Part shown: in pieces, positions 52,245-61,011 of the stretch
Position numbering within the stretch: position 1 is the first letter of the stretch
Layout of the letters: each line of letters begins with the position of its first letter
Assembly (NCBI RefSeq): GCF_029813785.1
Contig: NZ_JARVKY010000014.1
Coordinates: forward strand, 62,001-126,000
Length of the DNA stretch: 64,000 bases
Source: Streptomyces sp. DH41
GTDB lineage: Bacteria; Actinomycetota; Actinomycetes; Streptomycetales; Streptomycetaceae
Reading direction: 5' to 3'
Made by a program: the position numbers and the translations under genes
Notes under the pieces: model-generated
The model's input: the letters and a program-made list of their open reading frames with translations, nothing else
Told to the model about the DNA's origin: nothing
Database searches by the model: none

Positions 52245-53510
52245 ATGACGCTGTCCAGACGGTCCCTGCTCGCCACGACGGCCGCGGTGACGGCCGCCAC
52301 GGCCGCCACCACCGCCGCCACGACCGGCACGGCGCAGGCGGCGCCCGGGGGCCACGGCGGCCGCCGGCCGCGCACCGGCTTCGAGAACCTCGCCGACGAC
52401 GGCTACGCCCTCCTCGGCGGACAGAAGGTCGGCGTCGTCACCAACCCGACCGGCGTCACCCGGGACGTGCGCCACATCGTCGACGTCATGCACGCCGACG
52501 ACCGCGTGAACCTGACCGCCGTCTTCGGCCCCGAGCACGGTTTCCGCGGCACCGCGCAGGCGGGCGGCTCCGAGGGCCGCCACGACGACCCCGCGACCGG
52601 CCTGCCGGTCTACGACACGTACCTGAAGAGCGGGCAGCCGCTCGCGGACATCTTCACGGCCTCCGGCGTGGACACCGTCGTCTTCGACATCCAGGACGTC
52701 GGCGCGCGCTTCTACACGTACATCTGGACGCTGTTCGACTGCATGGAGGCGGCCCGGCTCGCGGGCAGGCGGTTCGTGGTCCTGGACCGGCCGAACCCGG
52801 TGACGGGGCGGGCGGCCCTCGGCCCCGTCCTGCACAAGGAGTTCGCGACCTTCGTCGGCCGGCAGCCGATCTCGCAGGCGCACGGCATGACGGTCGCCGA
52901 GCTGGCGCGACTGTTCAACGGCGAGTTCCTGACGTCGCCGGTGCCGCTGGAGACCGTGACGATGTCGGGCTGGAAGCGCTCGGAGTTCTACGACGCCTCC
53001 GGGCTGCCCTGGGTGCCGCCGAGCCCGAACATGCCGACCCCGGAGTGCGCGCTGGTCTACTCGGGCACGTGTCTGTTCGAGGGCACCAACCTCTCGGAGG
53101 GACGCGGCACCACTCGTCCCTTCGAGCTGATCGGAGCCGAGGGCATCGACGGGAGCTGGGCCGCCGCCGCGAACGGCCTCGACCTGCCTGGCGTGCGCTT
53201 CAGGGAGGCGTACTTCGCGCCCACCTTCTCCAAGTTCCAGGGGAAGACCGTCGGGGGCGTGCAGCTCCATGTGCACGACCGGGCCGCCTTCGACCCGGTA
53301 CGCACGGGGATCGCCCTCCTGGTGACCGCGAAGCGGACCTGGGACGGCTTCGCCTGGCGGCCGGACAACTGGATCGACAAGCTCACCGGCTCCACGCGGG
53401 TGCGCACGATGATCGACGCGGGCGCGGACACCGACGAGGTGGTGGGCGGCTGGGAGAGCGAACTGGCGGCGTTCCGCAGGACGCGCCGCCAGTACCTCCT
53501 CTACCGGTGA
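52245..53510 (+). CDS. exported DUF1343 / NamZ-like exo-beta-N-acetylmuramidase (GH171)
   Basis: 421 residues. The N-terminus MTLSRRSLLATTAAVTAA is a Tat signal (RR followed by a hydrophobic Ala/Thr stretch, cleavage near AQAAP). The mature part matches DUF1343: VGVVTNPTGVTRDVRH, FGPEHGFRG and DIQDVGARFYTYIW. In characterised members this domain releases terminal N-acetylmuramic acid from peptidoglycan fragments. It may take part in cell-wall recycling or predation on other bacteria. Its stop codon lies in the first of three 29-bp tandem repeats. Divergent from the SDR operon. Confidence 0.9.
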   Translation: MTLSRRSLLATTAAVTAATAATTAATTGTAQAAPGGHGGRRPRTGFENLADDGYALLGGQKVGVVTNPTGVTRDVRHIVDVMHADDRVNLTAVFGPEHGFRGTAQAGGSEGRHDDPATGLPVYDTYLKSGQPLADIFTASGVDTVVFDIQDVGARFYTYIWTLFDCMEAARLAGRRFVVLDRPNPVTGRAALGPVLHKEFATFVGRQPISQAHGMTVAELARLFNGEFLTSPVPLETVTMSGWKRSEFYDASGLPWVPPSPNMPTPECALVYSGTCLFEGTNLSEGRGTTRPFELIGAEGIDGSWAAAANGLDLPGVRFREAYFAPTFSKFQGKTVGGVQLHVHDRAAFDPVRTGIALLVTAKRTWDGFAWRPDNWIDKLTGSTRVRTMIDAGADTDEVVGGWESELAAFRRTRRQYLLYR

Positions 53511-53574
53511 CCGGTTGCCAGTGCCTCCTCTACCGGTGACCGGTTGCCCGTACCTCCTCTACCGGTGACCGTGG
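53495..53574 (+). repeat. 29-bp tandem repeats spanning a stop codon
   Basis: CCTCCTCTACCGGTGACCGG begins at 53495 and 53524, and its first 19 bases recur at 53553. Units are 29 bp apart. The first contains the last codons and stop (TGA) of the NamZ-like gene; the later copies repeat the end of the gene as non-coding sequence. Confidence 0.9.
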
Positions 53575-53592
53575 GGCCGGCCGGTCACCGGT
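53561..53592. terminator. hairpin between convergent NamZ-like and acylase genes
   Basis: An 11-bp stem (53561-53571 with 53582-53592) has a 10-nt loop. Its right arm contains the stop of the acylase gene, and its left arm uses the third 29-bp repeat. Confidence 0.65.
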
Positions 53593-56440
53593 GTGACGTG
53601 AACTCCACGACCTGCTGGTAGGTCGGCCGGTTCTGCCAGCCGATGCCGCCGTGCCTGATGCCGCCGAGGGTGCGGTGGATCACCGAGTCGGCGCACCACT
53701 GGTCGCCCGCCGAGCAGTTCTCGTCGCCGGGATAGACCTGGGCGGGCGTCCGGCCCGCCGCCTCCTTCAGGGTGGAGACCAGGGTGTCCCGGCAGGCGGC
53801 GAGGTCGCCGTCGCCGCAGTACTCGCGGGCCAGCGGCCCCTCGACGGGCTCGCCGAGCACGGACCGGATGTCCTTGTCGACATAGCTCCACCAGCCGTAC
53901 TGGAAGGCGCTTCCGGCGTGCGCGCCGGTCGGGCCGTGGGCGCTGGACGGGGACTCGTCGACGGGGAGGTTGCGGGTGAAGGCGGTGTACAGGTCACTGC
54001 CGAGGCCGGGTTCGAACTCGGCCTTCACCAGCAGCGGCCACCAGGCGTCCAGGGTGCGGATCGCGTCGGCGTGGGCGTACTCCTTCGAGCCGGCCGAGCT
54101 CTCCGCGCGCAGGGCGCCAGCCGCACGCCACGCCTTCAGCCGGTCCACGGCCGCCCTGGCCGCGGGGTCGGTCACCGGCGCCGAGTCGATCACCTTCAGC
54201 AGACCGGGCAGTACGTCCGTGGCTCGCAGGTCGGCGAGGCCGGCCTCTGCCATCGCCCGCACCAGCGCGGCCCGGGTGACACCGCCGTCGGCGACCAGCT
54301 TCCCGACGCGGTCGTCGAGCAGGTTGCCCCGGTGGACCGAGCCGTTGCCCCAGGGCGCCGAGGTGTGGTCCCTGGCCTGTTTGTTGTTCCAGGAGACGTA
54401 GTAGTCCTGGTCGGCGGACTGAGGGTGGGCCGAGGCCGGCGTGTACCGGGCCGTGTTGGCGGCCGGGTCCCAGTCCCGCCACTCGTACGCCTGACGCGCC
54501 CAGGCCGGGAAGTCGGCGTCGACTCCGTCCGCCCGCACCGGGTTGTCGCCGCTGTTGTAGTACGCGGTGTGCTCGGAGTCGGCGTAGAACCAGTTGAAGG
54601 TGTAGTTGATGTTCTTCACGGCGCTCCGGAAGCGCTCGGGGCTGTTCAGGTACTCCGGGTCGTTCAGCATCTGGAAGCCGATGATCGAGTCGGCCTCGTG
54701 CAGGTACGAGGAGCGCAGGCTGGTGTAGGCGACCTTCTTGCCCCCGACCGTGGCGCGGTACTCGACCGGGCCGTACTTCGTGCGCCAGACCCGCATCGTG
54801 TAGGAGCCGGCCTCGGTGGAGTCGGCGACGGTCGGCTTCCAGGCGTTCTTCCGTTCGATCTTCTCCATCGGCGTGCAGGTGCCGCGGTAGAGGTAGTGGT
54901 AGTCGTCCTGGCACAGTTCGATGGCGAAGGTGTCGATGATGTCCTGGCCGGAGGTGGTCGCGCTCCACGCGTAGTCCTGGCCTCGGCCGAGTTCGACGTA
55001 CATGCTCAGGCCCGCGAAGGAGGCGCCGCGGGCGCTGATGCCCGGGCCCTGGATCTCCTGGAGCATGAGGAGCTGGGGTGCGAAGTAGCCGGTCTGCGGA
55101 CCGAAGACGGCGACCGGGTGGCCGCTCGCGGTGTGCTCGCCGCTGACGACGAGGGCGTTGGACATGCCGCGCCGTGCCGAGGTGACGGCCGCGTCCGCCG
55201 CCGTGGCGGAGGCGCCGGTCGCGCTCTCACCCGCCGCGCCGCCGGTACGGTCGTACACCAGCGGTTCCGCCCGGACCGAGCCGGCGTCGGGCATGGCGGC
55301 ACCCCGCGGGTCGTCCGGTTTGGGCAGGTACGGGAAGCTGCCGGCGTGCTGGGTGAGGACCGCCTCGGGGTCGTTGCGCTGGCGGAAGGACTCCCAGACC
55401 TCGGTGCCCTCGGCCACGCCGTACTTCTCCTGGGCGGCGAGCAGTGAGAGCGCGTTGCTGACCTCGCCGCCGCCGCCCGCGCCGAAGAGCGCGCCGATGA
55501 CGGAGGCCAGCGCGATCAGGTCGGTGCGCTTGAAGTGCTCGATGGTGCCGGCGTTGGTGATGGCGTTCTTGTGGCCGGTCAGGACGTACTCGCCGGGAAA
55601 GTAGCGGCCCTTGTCGGAGGCGTCTATGTAGGCGTTGATGCCGGCGACGTAGGCGTCCAGGTCGGCCAGGGCCAGCTCGCCGCGCTCACCGGCCTTGGCG
55701 GCGGCGCTCTCGACCTGGGCCGCGAGGTCGGCCTCGGTGTACGGGGCGGTGCGCCAGAACTGCTGCTCCAGTCCCTGGTTGGCGGGGTCGCCGCCGGCGA
55801 AGGGGGTCAACTGGCCTCGACCGACGTGCCGGAAGAGGTCCATGAGCCACAGCCGGTCCTGGGCCGCCGCGTAGCCGGCGCCGAACTCGGTGCCGTAGCG
55901 GGTGGTGCCGGTGATGTGCGGCACACCGGTCTTCTTGTCGCGGACGATGGTCACGTCGCCGCGGCCGGCGGGACGGACGGTGGAGGCGACCTGGCCCTCG
56001 GGGACGCCGAAGGAGGCGTCGTTGAAGAAGTCGTCGATCTTGTCGTCGGTGAGGCCCGAATAGCCGGTGGCGAGGTCCGCGTAGGGCCCGAGCTGGTCCT
56101 CGGCGTGTGCGGGCTGGGTACCGAAGGCCTGGTTGAGGAGGATCTGGGCGAGGGTGGCGTTGCCGTTCTGGCCGGGCGGCAGGATGTCGGAACACTGGCC
56201 GCCGCAATGGTCGTTCGCCGCCGACACGGAGATCTTTTCGTTGATCTTTTCCGTGGTCTTTTCGGTGGTCGCTTCGGCGGCTCTCTCCGAGGTCAGGCCC
56301 GTTGTGGCGGCCATCGCGGGGGAAAGCGGCGACAGAAGTCCGGCGACGAGGGCGCATACCGACGCGCCCTTCAGGAACCCGTGGAAGCCGCGGGGAGTTC
56401 TCAGTCTGTCAAGGGCGTTGCGTGGGGTGCGCCGTGGCAT
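53585..56440 (-). CDS. penicillin acylase family N-terminal nucleophile hydrolase
   Basis: 951 residues from ATG 56440, with GGGAGGAG upstream. A signal peptide (MPRRTPRN, hydrophobic stretch, SPAMAA) sends it out of the cell. The alpha subunit is followed by a spacer and the autocleavage site before Ser427 in RRGMSNALVVSG, the N-terminal nucleophile of the beta subunit. Members cleave amide bonds of beta-lactams, N-acyl homoserine lactones or cyclic lipopeptides. The substrate is unknown. Several cysteines (CGGQCS, YCGDGDLAACRD) may form disulfides, as expected for a secreted protein. Confidence 0.92.
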   Translation of the reverse strand: MPRRTPRNALDRLRTPRGFHGFLKGASVCALVAGLLSPLSPAMAATTGLTSERAAEATTEKTTEKINEKISVSAANDHCGGQCSDILPPGQNGNATLAQILLNQAFGTQPAHAEDQLGPYADLATGYSGLTDDKIDDFFNDASFGVPEGQVASTVRPAGRGDVTIVRDKKTGVPHITGTTRYGTEFGAGYAAAQDRLWLMDLFRHVGRGQLTPFAGGDPANQGLEQQFWRTAPYTEADLAAQVESAAAKAGERGELALADLDAYVAGINAYIDASDKGRYFPGEYVLTGHKNAITNAGTIEHFKRTDLIALASVIGALFGAGGGGEVSNALSLLAAQEKYGVAEGTEVWESFRQRNDPEAVLTQHAGSFPYLPKPDDPRGAAMPDAGSVRAEPLVYDRTGGAAGESATGASATAADAAVTSARRGMSNALVVSGEHTASGHPVAVFGPQTGYFAPQLLMLQEIQGPGISARGASFAGLSMYVELGRGQDYAWSATTSGQDIIDTFAIELCQDDYHYLYRGTCTPMEKIERKNAWKPTVADSTEAGSYTMRVWRTKYGPVEYRATVGGKKVAYTSLRSSYLHEADSIIGFQMLNDPEYLNSPERFRSAVKNINYTFNWFYADSEHTAYYNSGDNPVRADGVDADFPAWARQAYEWRDWDPAANTARYTPASAHPQSADQDYYVSWNNKQARDHTSAPWGNGSVHRGNLLDDRVGKLVADGGVTRAALVRAMAEAGLADLRATDVLPGLLKVIDSAPVTDPAARAAVDRLKAWRAAGALRAESSAGSKEYAHADAIRTLDAWWPLLVKAEFEPGLGSDLYTAFTRNLPVDESPSSAHGPTGAHAGSAFQYGWWSYVDKDIRSVLGEPVEGPLAREYCGDGDLAACRDTLVSTLKEAAGRTPAQVYPGDENCSAGDQWCADSVIHRTLGGIRHGGIGWQNRPTYQQVVEFTSHR

Positions 56441-56664
56441 GGCAGCTCCTCCCGACTGGGGGTGGGCCCGGACGTTACCGCCGGTATCCCCGAGTTGGAA
56501 GATGAACATGCGTCACTTTTTTTGGAGCGGGTGGATCGGCTTATGAGGGGCATCGGAAATCGGATGGAGCCGAATCGCGTGTCGATACGTCTATTCGGCG
56601 ACGTCCGTACGACGACGCCGAAGTGACCGAAGTGCAGGTGCAGGTGTGACGGAGGTGCAGGGCG

Positions 56665-57267
56665 ATGGCCGGTTTCCGGAGTCTGGCGAGACAGGTCCGC
56701 GATCCACGGTGCGACCTGGCGCTACGGCGCTATTCGCTGCGCAAGTGCCTTGAGCGGTTCGCCCCTTACGGGCACAGGGCGACCTGGGACCATCTGTGTT
56801 CCCGGGCCGGGTTCGGCCCCGAGGACCGCTCCCCCGAACCGGCGCGGCTCGTGGCCGCACTGGAGGAGCTGGAGGCGGCGCGTTCGGTGTGGCTGGCCTA
56901 CGAGGCCGGGTTCGCCGAGCGACGCAGGAAGGAGAAGCACGACGGGCTGCGCAGGCCGGGCAGCGTGGACGACTGGCACCGGCTGACCTGGGGCGGTTTC
57001 GGTGTCGCGTGGTGCGACGACCCCCGGGTCCATCCCGACGGACCGCTGGCGGAGGTGCTGCGCGGCCTGATCTCCGCGCTGGAGCGCGAGCCGGGGTCCG
57101 TGTGCCCGGTGTGCGACGGGGAGCGCCTCGTCTGGAAGTACGCCCTGGACCACGAACCCTCGACCGGTCCCGTCTGCACGGACTGCGGAATCCTCGTCCC
57201 GCGGCCCGTCCTCACCCCCGACGCGCTGGCGGACGCCCGGCGCGGACGGTTGCTGATGTCGGCGTAA
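56665..57267 (+). CDS. conserved hypothetical protein with zinc ribbon
   Basis: 200 residues. The first 150 are a helical Arg/Leu/Ala-rich domain (LRRYSLRKCLERFAPYGH). The C-terminus is a four-cysteine zinc ribbon, CPVCDGERL to CTDCGILVPRP. GGAGG lies upstream of the ATG. I do not know a function. It stands alone between the acylase and soxR. Confidence 0.78.
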   Translation: MAGFRSLARQVRDPRCDLALRRYSLRKCLERFAPYGHRATWDHLCSRAGFGPEDRSPEPARLVAALEELEAARSVWLAYEAGFAERRRKEKHDGLRRPGSVDDWHRLTWGGFGVAWCDDPRVHPDGPLAEVLRGLISALEREPGSVCPVCDGERLVWKYALDHEPSTGPVCTDCGILVPRPVLTPDALADARRGRLLMSA

Positions 57268-57297
57268 CCGGCCGGCGGGTGTGGTCAGTGGCGCCCT

Positions 57298-57316
57298 GCA
57301 CCATGGGGGATGGTGC
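57298..57316 (+). terminator. small hairpin after the zinc-ribbon gene
   Basis: GCACCAT (57298-57304) pairs with ATGGTGC (57310-57316). The rest of 57268-57536 holds two 14-bp repeats of the CCGGGCCGGGTCAC type near 57505-57535 and no gene. Confidence 0.45.
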
Positions 57317-57536
57317 GGGTGTGCGTGGAGGGAGCCCGTGGCGGCACCGACGGCAGCCGGTGCCGCTACCGCTGCCGCGCCTGACGGAGTGGTCCGTGGC
57401 GCGGCGGGTGGCACGTGACGCGAGGTCAGGTCGAAGGCCCGGTCCGGTTTCCCGGGGCCGGGGTCGGCTGCCCGGGGTCAGGGCCGTATCCGGGGCCGGT
57501 TCCCGGGCCGGGTCACCGGGCCGGGTCACCGGGCCG

Positions 57537-58070
57537 TCAGTCGCAGCACTGCGACTCCGGCTCCGGCTCCCGCTCGCGTGCGCGGCTCGCGCGCCCGCGG
57601 CGGGTGGTGGAGTCGCGGCGCTCCACCATCAGGCGGGAGCCGGTGAGGCGTTCACCGAAGACGTCGTCGGGGTTGGACAGGACGCAGGTGTCCAGGGACA
57701 GGCAGCCGCAGCCGATGCAGTCGGTGAGGTGGTCGCGCAGCCGGTTCAGCTGCTTGATGCGCTCGTCCAGTTCGGAGCGCCAGGACTCGGAGAGCCGGGC
57801 CCAGTCGTCCTCGGTGGGCGTGCGCCCCTCCGGCAGCTCCGCGAGGGCCTCGCGGATCGTGGCGAGCGGGATGCCGACGCGCTGCGCGGCGCGCACGAAG
57901 GCGACCCGGCGCAGCGCGTCCCGGCTGAAGCGGCGCTGGTTGCCCGAGGTGCGACGGCTGGTGATCAGGCCCTTGGACTCGTAGAAGTGCAGGGCGGAGA
58001 CGGCGGCGCCGCTGCGCGCGGCGAGCTGGCCGACCGTGAGCTCGTGAATCTTCTCGGGAATCTGAGGCAC
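57537..58070 (-). CDS. soxR: redox-sensing MerR-family regulator SoxR
   Basis: 177 residues from GTG 58070. The MerR helix-turn-helix is in LTVGQLAARSGAAVSALHFYESKGLI. The [2Fe-2S] ligands are Cys118, 121, 123 and 129 in CIGCGCLSLDTC. In Streptomyces, SoxR answers to endogenous redox-active pigments such as actinorhodin rather than superoxide, and turns on exporter and oxidoreductase genes. The C-terminal tail is Arg/Glu-rich and ends SQCCD. TAGGGT seven bases upstream of the GTG suggests a leaderless transcript. From memory S. coelicolor SoxR is SCO1697, which agrees with the synteny. Confidence 0.96.
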   Translation of the reverse strand: MPQIPEKIHELTVGQLAARSGAAVSALHFYESKGLITSRRTSGNQRRFSRDALRRVAFVRAAQRVGIPLATIREALAELPEGRTPTEDDWARLSESWRSELDERIKQLNRLRDHLTDCIGCGCLSLDTCVLSNPDDVFGERLTGSRLMVERRDSTTRRGRASRAREREPEPESQCCD

Positions 58071-58077
58071 TCCTCGA

Positions 58078-58083
58078 ACCCTA
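58078..58083 (-). promoter_or_regulatory. -10 element of soxR (leaderless type)
   Basis: TAGGGT on the minus strand is followed by seven bases and the GTG start codon. Confidence 0.55.
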
Positions 58084-58143
58084 CCGACCGCTTCACCCTC
58101 GTGGCCCTCCGGTCCGTTGACACGGGCTGCCCGGGCGACCATG

Positions 58144-58159
58144 CTAAGCAGTCGCTTAG
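58144..58159. promoter_or_regulatory. TetR operator upstream of the MaoC gene
   Basis: CTAAGC agtc GCTTAG is a perfect palindrome 53-68 bp before the MaoC start and in the gap shared with soxR. The same motif is in front of the TetR gene (59357-59372) and the oxidoreductase operon (1583-1598). Confidence 0.75.
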
Positions 58160-58211
58160 GTTATGGCGTACAAGTCGGGCGAGCAGGCAGCGCGAGCAGA
58201 GAGGCCGGGAC

Positions 58212-58673
58212 ATGGCAGAGCCGAGGATCTTCACATCCGCCGACGAGGTGAAGGCGGCGGTGGGCGAGCAGCTGGGGTACACCGACTGGCTGGACGTCGA
58301 CCAGAAGCGGATCGACCTGTTCGCGGAGGCGACCGGCGACCACCAGTGGATCCACGTGGACCCGGAGAAGGCCGCCGCGGGCCCGTTCGGCACCACCATC
58401 GCGCACGGCTATCTGACCCTGTCGCTGCTCCCGCTCTTCGGACCGCAGCTGATCAAGGTCGAGGGCGTGAAGATGGGCGTCAACTACGGCACCAACAAGG
58501 TCCGTTTCCCCTCCCCCGTCCCGGTCGGCTCGCGGCTGCGCGCCACGGCGACGATCACGGGCGTCGAGGACGTCAAGGGAGGGATCCAGGTGGCCGTCGC
58601 CTTCACCGTGGAACGCGAGGGCGGCGACAAGCCGGTGTGCGTCGCCGAGTCGGTCTCCCGCTACTACCTCTGA
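58212..58673 (+). CDS. MaoC-family enoyl-CoA hydratase / dehydratase
   Basis: 153 residues with a single hot-dog fold. The hydratase motif is FAEATGDHQWIHVDPEKAAAGPFGTTIAHGYLTL, quoted in part, with catalytic Asp and His. It hydrates enoyl-CoA in a beta-oxidation-type pathway. It is convergent with the TetR gene, overlapping it by 10 bp at the 3' ends. A perfect CTAAGC-type operator lies in its promoter region, so it is probably controlled by that TetR. Confidence 0.93.
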   Translation: MAEPRIFTSADEVKAAVGEQLGYTDWLDVDQKRIDLFAEATGDHQWIHVDPEKAAAGPFGTTIAHGYLTLSLLPLFGPQLIKVEGVKMGVNYGTNKVRFPSPVPVGSRLRATATITGVEDVKGGIQVAVAFTVEREGGDKPVCVAESVSRYYL

Positions 58674-59308
58674 GCGGCGCCGGGCGCTTCGGCTCCCACC
58701 ATCCGCAGGACGAGGTCGGCGTAGAGCGCGCCGACCTCGTCGGGCGTCCGGGGGCCGTTCACGTTGAACCAGCGGGCCACGTCGATGCAGAGCGACAGCA
58801 CGGCCAGCGTCGTGCCCTTCACGTCCGGCACGTCGAACTCGCCCGACGCCACACCGTCGTCGATGATGCCGCGCACCTCGGCGTCGCACTGCCGGCGCAG
58901 CGCGAGGATCTCGTCGCGGGCCCCGGGGCCGAGCGCGTCCAGTTCGTACTGCACCACCCGCGCGGTCGTGCGCCGTCCGGCGTGCCACCGTACGAAGGAG
59001 CTCACGGCGTCGGCGAGCCGCTCGGTGGCGCCGCCCTCACCGCGGGCCGCCGTCCGCAGGATGGCGACCGCCCGGTCGTGGCCGATCCGGCTGATGCGGT
59101 GGAGCAGCTCTTCCTTGGTCTTGTAATGGATGTAGAGCGCGGCCGGACTCATGCCGGCCCGCCCGGCGATGTCGCGGGTCGTCGTCGCGTGGTAGCCGCG
59201 CTCGGCGAAGGCCTCCACCGCTGCGACCAGGAGCCGCCGGGCCGCGTCCGGGGTGACCTCTTCCCACGGCTCGGTGTCGCCGCCCGTCGTCTCGGCCGCC
59301 GTACTCAT
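58664..59308 (-). CDS. TetR-family regulator (CTAAGC regulon candidate)
   Basis: 214 residues. The helix-turn-helix is AERGYHATTTRDIAGRAGMSPAALYIHYKTK, quoted in part (residues about 32-65). The C-terminal half has the TetR ligand-binding helices, with FVRWHAGRRTTARVVQYELDALGP as in regulators of acyl-CoA metabolism. CTGAGC gggc GCTTAG lies 49-64 bp upstream, so it is probably self-regulated. Predicted targets are the MaoC gene next door and the oxidoreductase - acyl-CoA dehydrogenase operon at the other end of the window. Confidence 0.92.
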   Translation of the reverse strand: MSTAAETTGGDTEPWEEVTPDAARRLLVAAVEAFAERGYHATTTRDIAGRAGMSPAALYIHYKTKEELLHRISRIGHDRAVAILRTAARGEGGATERLADAVSSFVRWHAGRRTTARVVQYELDALGPGARDEILALRRQCDAEVRGIIDDGVASGEFDVPDVKGTTLAVLSLCIDVARWFNVNGPRTPDEVGALYADLVLRMVGAEAPGAAQR

Positions 59309-59356
59309 CGCTTGTTCGCCCCTCTCGGTGACAGGAGCACCACCATACCGCCGAAG

Positions 59357-59372
59357 CTGAGCGGGCGCTTAG
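59357..59372. promoter_or_regulatory. putative autoregulatory TetR operator
   Basis: CTGAGC gggc GCTTAG, one mismatch from the perfect CTAAGC-N4-GCTTAG palindrome, upstream of the TetR gene and between it and the stop of the YiaA-like gene. Confidence 0.7.
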
Positions 59373-59391
59373 GGGCGGCGTCCACGGCACG

Positions 59392-59682
59392 TCAGCCCAG
59401 CTTCTCGAAAGGGTCGTGCTCGGAGAGGAGCTTGTCGAGCCGGGCCTGGTCGACGCGGCTCACGAGCTGCCCGACCTCCTGACGGTCACGGATGATCTTG
59501 GCCAGCGTGAAGGCCGAGGTGACGAGGTACAGGACGGCGACGGCGAGGAAGGCACGCACCCAGGCGTCGGCCTGGAGGTTGTAGATGCCGACGGCGGTGG
59601 CGATCATCGCCACCGCGAACGAGGCCACGGCCTGCCCGTAGAAGGCCGCCGTGCTCTGCTGCTTGACCGGTGTGTCACTCAT
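59392..59682 (-). CDS. YiaA/YiaB-type small membrane protein
   Basis: 96 residues from ATG 59682. Two membrane helices (FYGQAVASFAVAMIATAVGIYNL and FLAVAVLYLVTSAFTLAKIIRD, in part) match the YiaAB two-helix family. A charged C-terminus follows. Function unknown. It lies between an acyl-CoA dehydrogenase and the TetR gene on the same strand. Confidence 0.88.
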   Translation of the reverse strand: MSDTPVKQQSTAAFYGQAVASFAVAMIATAVGIYNLQADAWVRAFLAVAVLYLVTSAFTLAKIIRDRQEVGQLVSRVDQARLDKLLSEHDPFEKLG

Positions 59683-59770
59683 GGGAACAAGCATCGGCGG
59701 ATGTGGTCCCCGCCACATCCGCCGGCCTACTCAGTCCTCGTACTCAGACAGCTCCCGGTTCCGGTGGGGA

Positions 59771-60922
59771 TCAGAATGCCGAAACCCCGGTCAGCGCGCG
59801 CCCGATGACCAGCTTCTGGATCTGGCTGGTGCCCTCGTAGAGGGTCATCACGCGGGCGTCGCGCAGCAGCTTGCCGGCCGGGTACTCGTCGATGTAGCCG
59901 TAGCCGCCGAAGACCTGGAGGGCGTTGTTCGCGGCGCGGACGGCGGCCTCCGAGGCGAACAGCTTGGCCTTGGAGGACTCGACGGTGAAGGGCTGCCCGC
60001 GGTCGATCAGGTCGGCGACCCGCCAGGTCAGCAGCCGGGCCGCGTCCACGTCGAGGGCGATGTCGCTGATCAGCTCCTGCACCAGCTGATGGTGGGCGAT
60101 GGTCTTCCCGAACTGCTCGCGCTCGCCCGCGTACTTCACGGCCGCGTCCAGGGCGGCCTGGGCTATGCCGACACAGCCGGCCGCGACCGACATCCGCCCC
60201 TTGGCGAGGGCGGACATGGCGACCGAGAAGCCCTTGCCCTCGGGGGCCAGCATGGCGGAGGCGGGAACGCGGACGTCCTCCAGCACCAGCTCGGCGGTGG
60301 CCTGGCCGCGCAGTCCGAGCTTGCCGTGGATGGTGCGGCGGGTCAGCCCGGGCGTGTCGGTGGGCACGAGGAAGGCGGAGACGCCCTTGTGGCCGGGGGC
60401 GTCCGTGGAACGCGCGAAGAGCAGTACGACGTCGGCCCAGGTGCCGTTGGTGATGAACATCTTCGTGCCGTTGATCACGTAGTCGTCACCGTCCCGCACC
60501 GCGCGGGTGGAGAGGTTCCCCGCGTCCGACCCCGTGCCGGGCTCGGTGAGGCCGAAGCAGCCGACGTACTCGCCGGAGGTGAGGCCCGGCAGCCAGCGCC
60601 GCTTCTGCTCCTCGTCGCCCCAGGCCGCGATGGTCTTGGCCACCAGACCGAGGGAGACGGACACGATTCCGCGCACGGAGCTGTCGCCGCGGCCCAGTTC
60701 CTCCGTCACCAGGCAGTACGCGAGGTGGTCACCGCCACTGCCGCCGTACTCCTCGTCGACGGTGAGGCCGAGGAAGCCGACCTCGCCGAGCTTCTTCACG
60801 ATCGACCGGTCCACCTCCTCGGCACGGTCCCAGGCGACGACGTGCGGGGCGATCTCGCGCTCCACGAAGTCCCGCGCGAGCTGCCGTACGGCGCTCTGCT
60901 CCTCGCTGAGCTCCAGGTTCAT
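59771..60922 (-). CDS. acyl-CoA dehydrogenase
   Basis: 383 residues, typical short/medium-chain length. GCFGLTEPGTGSDAG and NGTKMFITNG are the flavin/substrate motifs. The catalytic Glu363 is in LYEGTSQIQ. It catalyses the first step of beta-oxidation with ETF as acceptor. Divergent from a TetR gene, with a 19-bp palindrome in between, so it is probably repressed by that protein and induced by an acyl-CoA. Confidence 0.94.
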   Translation of the reverse strand: MNLELSEEQSAVRQLARDFVEREIAPHVVAWDRAEEVDRSIVKKLGEVGFLGLTVDEEYGGSGGDHLAYCLVTEELGRGDSSVRGIVSVSLGLVAKTIAAWGDEEQKRRWLPGLTSGEYVGCFGLTEPGTGSDAGNLSTRAVRDGDDYVINGTKMFITNGTWADVVLLFARSTDAPGHKGVSAFLVPTDTPGLTRRTIHGKLGLRGQATAELVLEDVRVPASAMLAPEGKGFSVAMSALAKGRMSVAAGCVGIAQAALDAAVKYAGEREQFGKTIAHHQLVQELISDIALDVDAARLLTWRVADLIDRGQPFTVESSKAKLFASEAAVRAANNALQVFGGYGYIDEYPAGKLLRDARVMTLYEGTSQIQKLVIGRALTGVSAF

Positions 60923-60966
60923 GCCGAGTCACCCCACAGAAGACGGATATTGAACGGCGGACCTTT

Positions 60967-60985
60967 AAATTAGCACTGCTAGTTT
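60967..60985. promoter_or_regulatory. 19-bp TetR-type operator
   Basis: AAATTAGCACTGCTAGTTT has 9-bp arms with one mismatch around a single base. It is centred between the divergent starts at 60922 and 61012 and would cover the -35 region of the TetR promoter. Confidence 0.72.
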
Positions 60986-60998
60986 AGAGCCGCAGCCC

Positions 60999-61004
60999 TA
61001 CTAT
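60999..61004 (+). promoter_or_regulatory. -10 element of the TetR gene (leaderless type)
   Basis: TACTAT ends seven bases before ATG 61012, so the message would begin at the start codon. The operator at 60967-60985 overlaps the -35 position. Confidence 0.55.
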
Positions 61005-61011
61005 GTGCGCC

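Noticed and set aside
57268..57536. A gene in the gap before soxR
   Set aside because: Open frames here are extensions of neighbouring frames with low-complexity composition and no start with a ribosome site.
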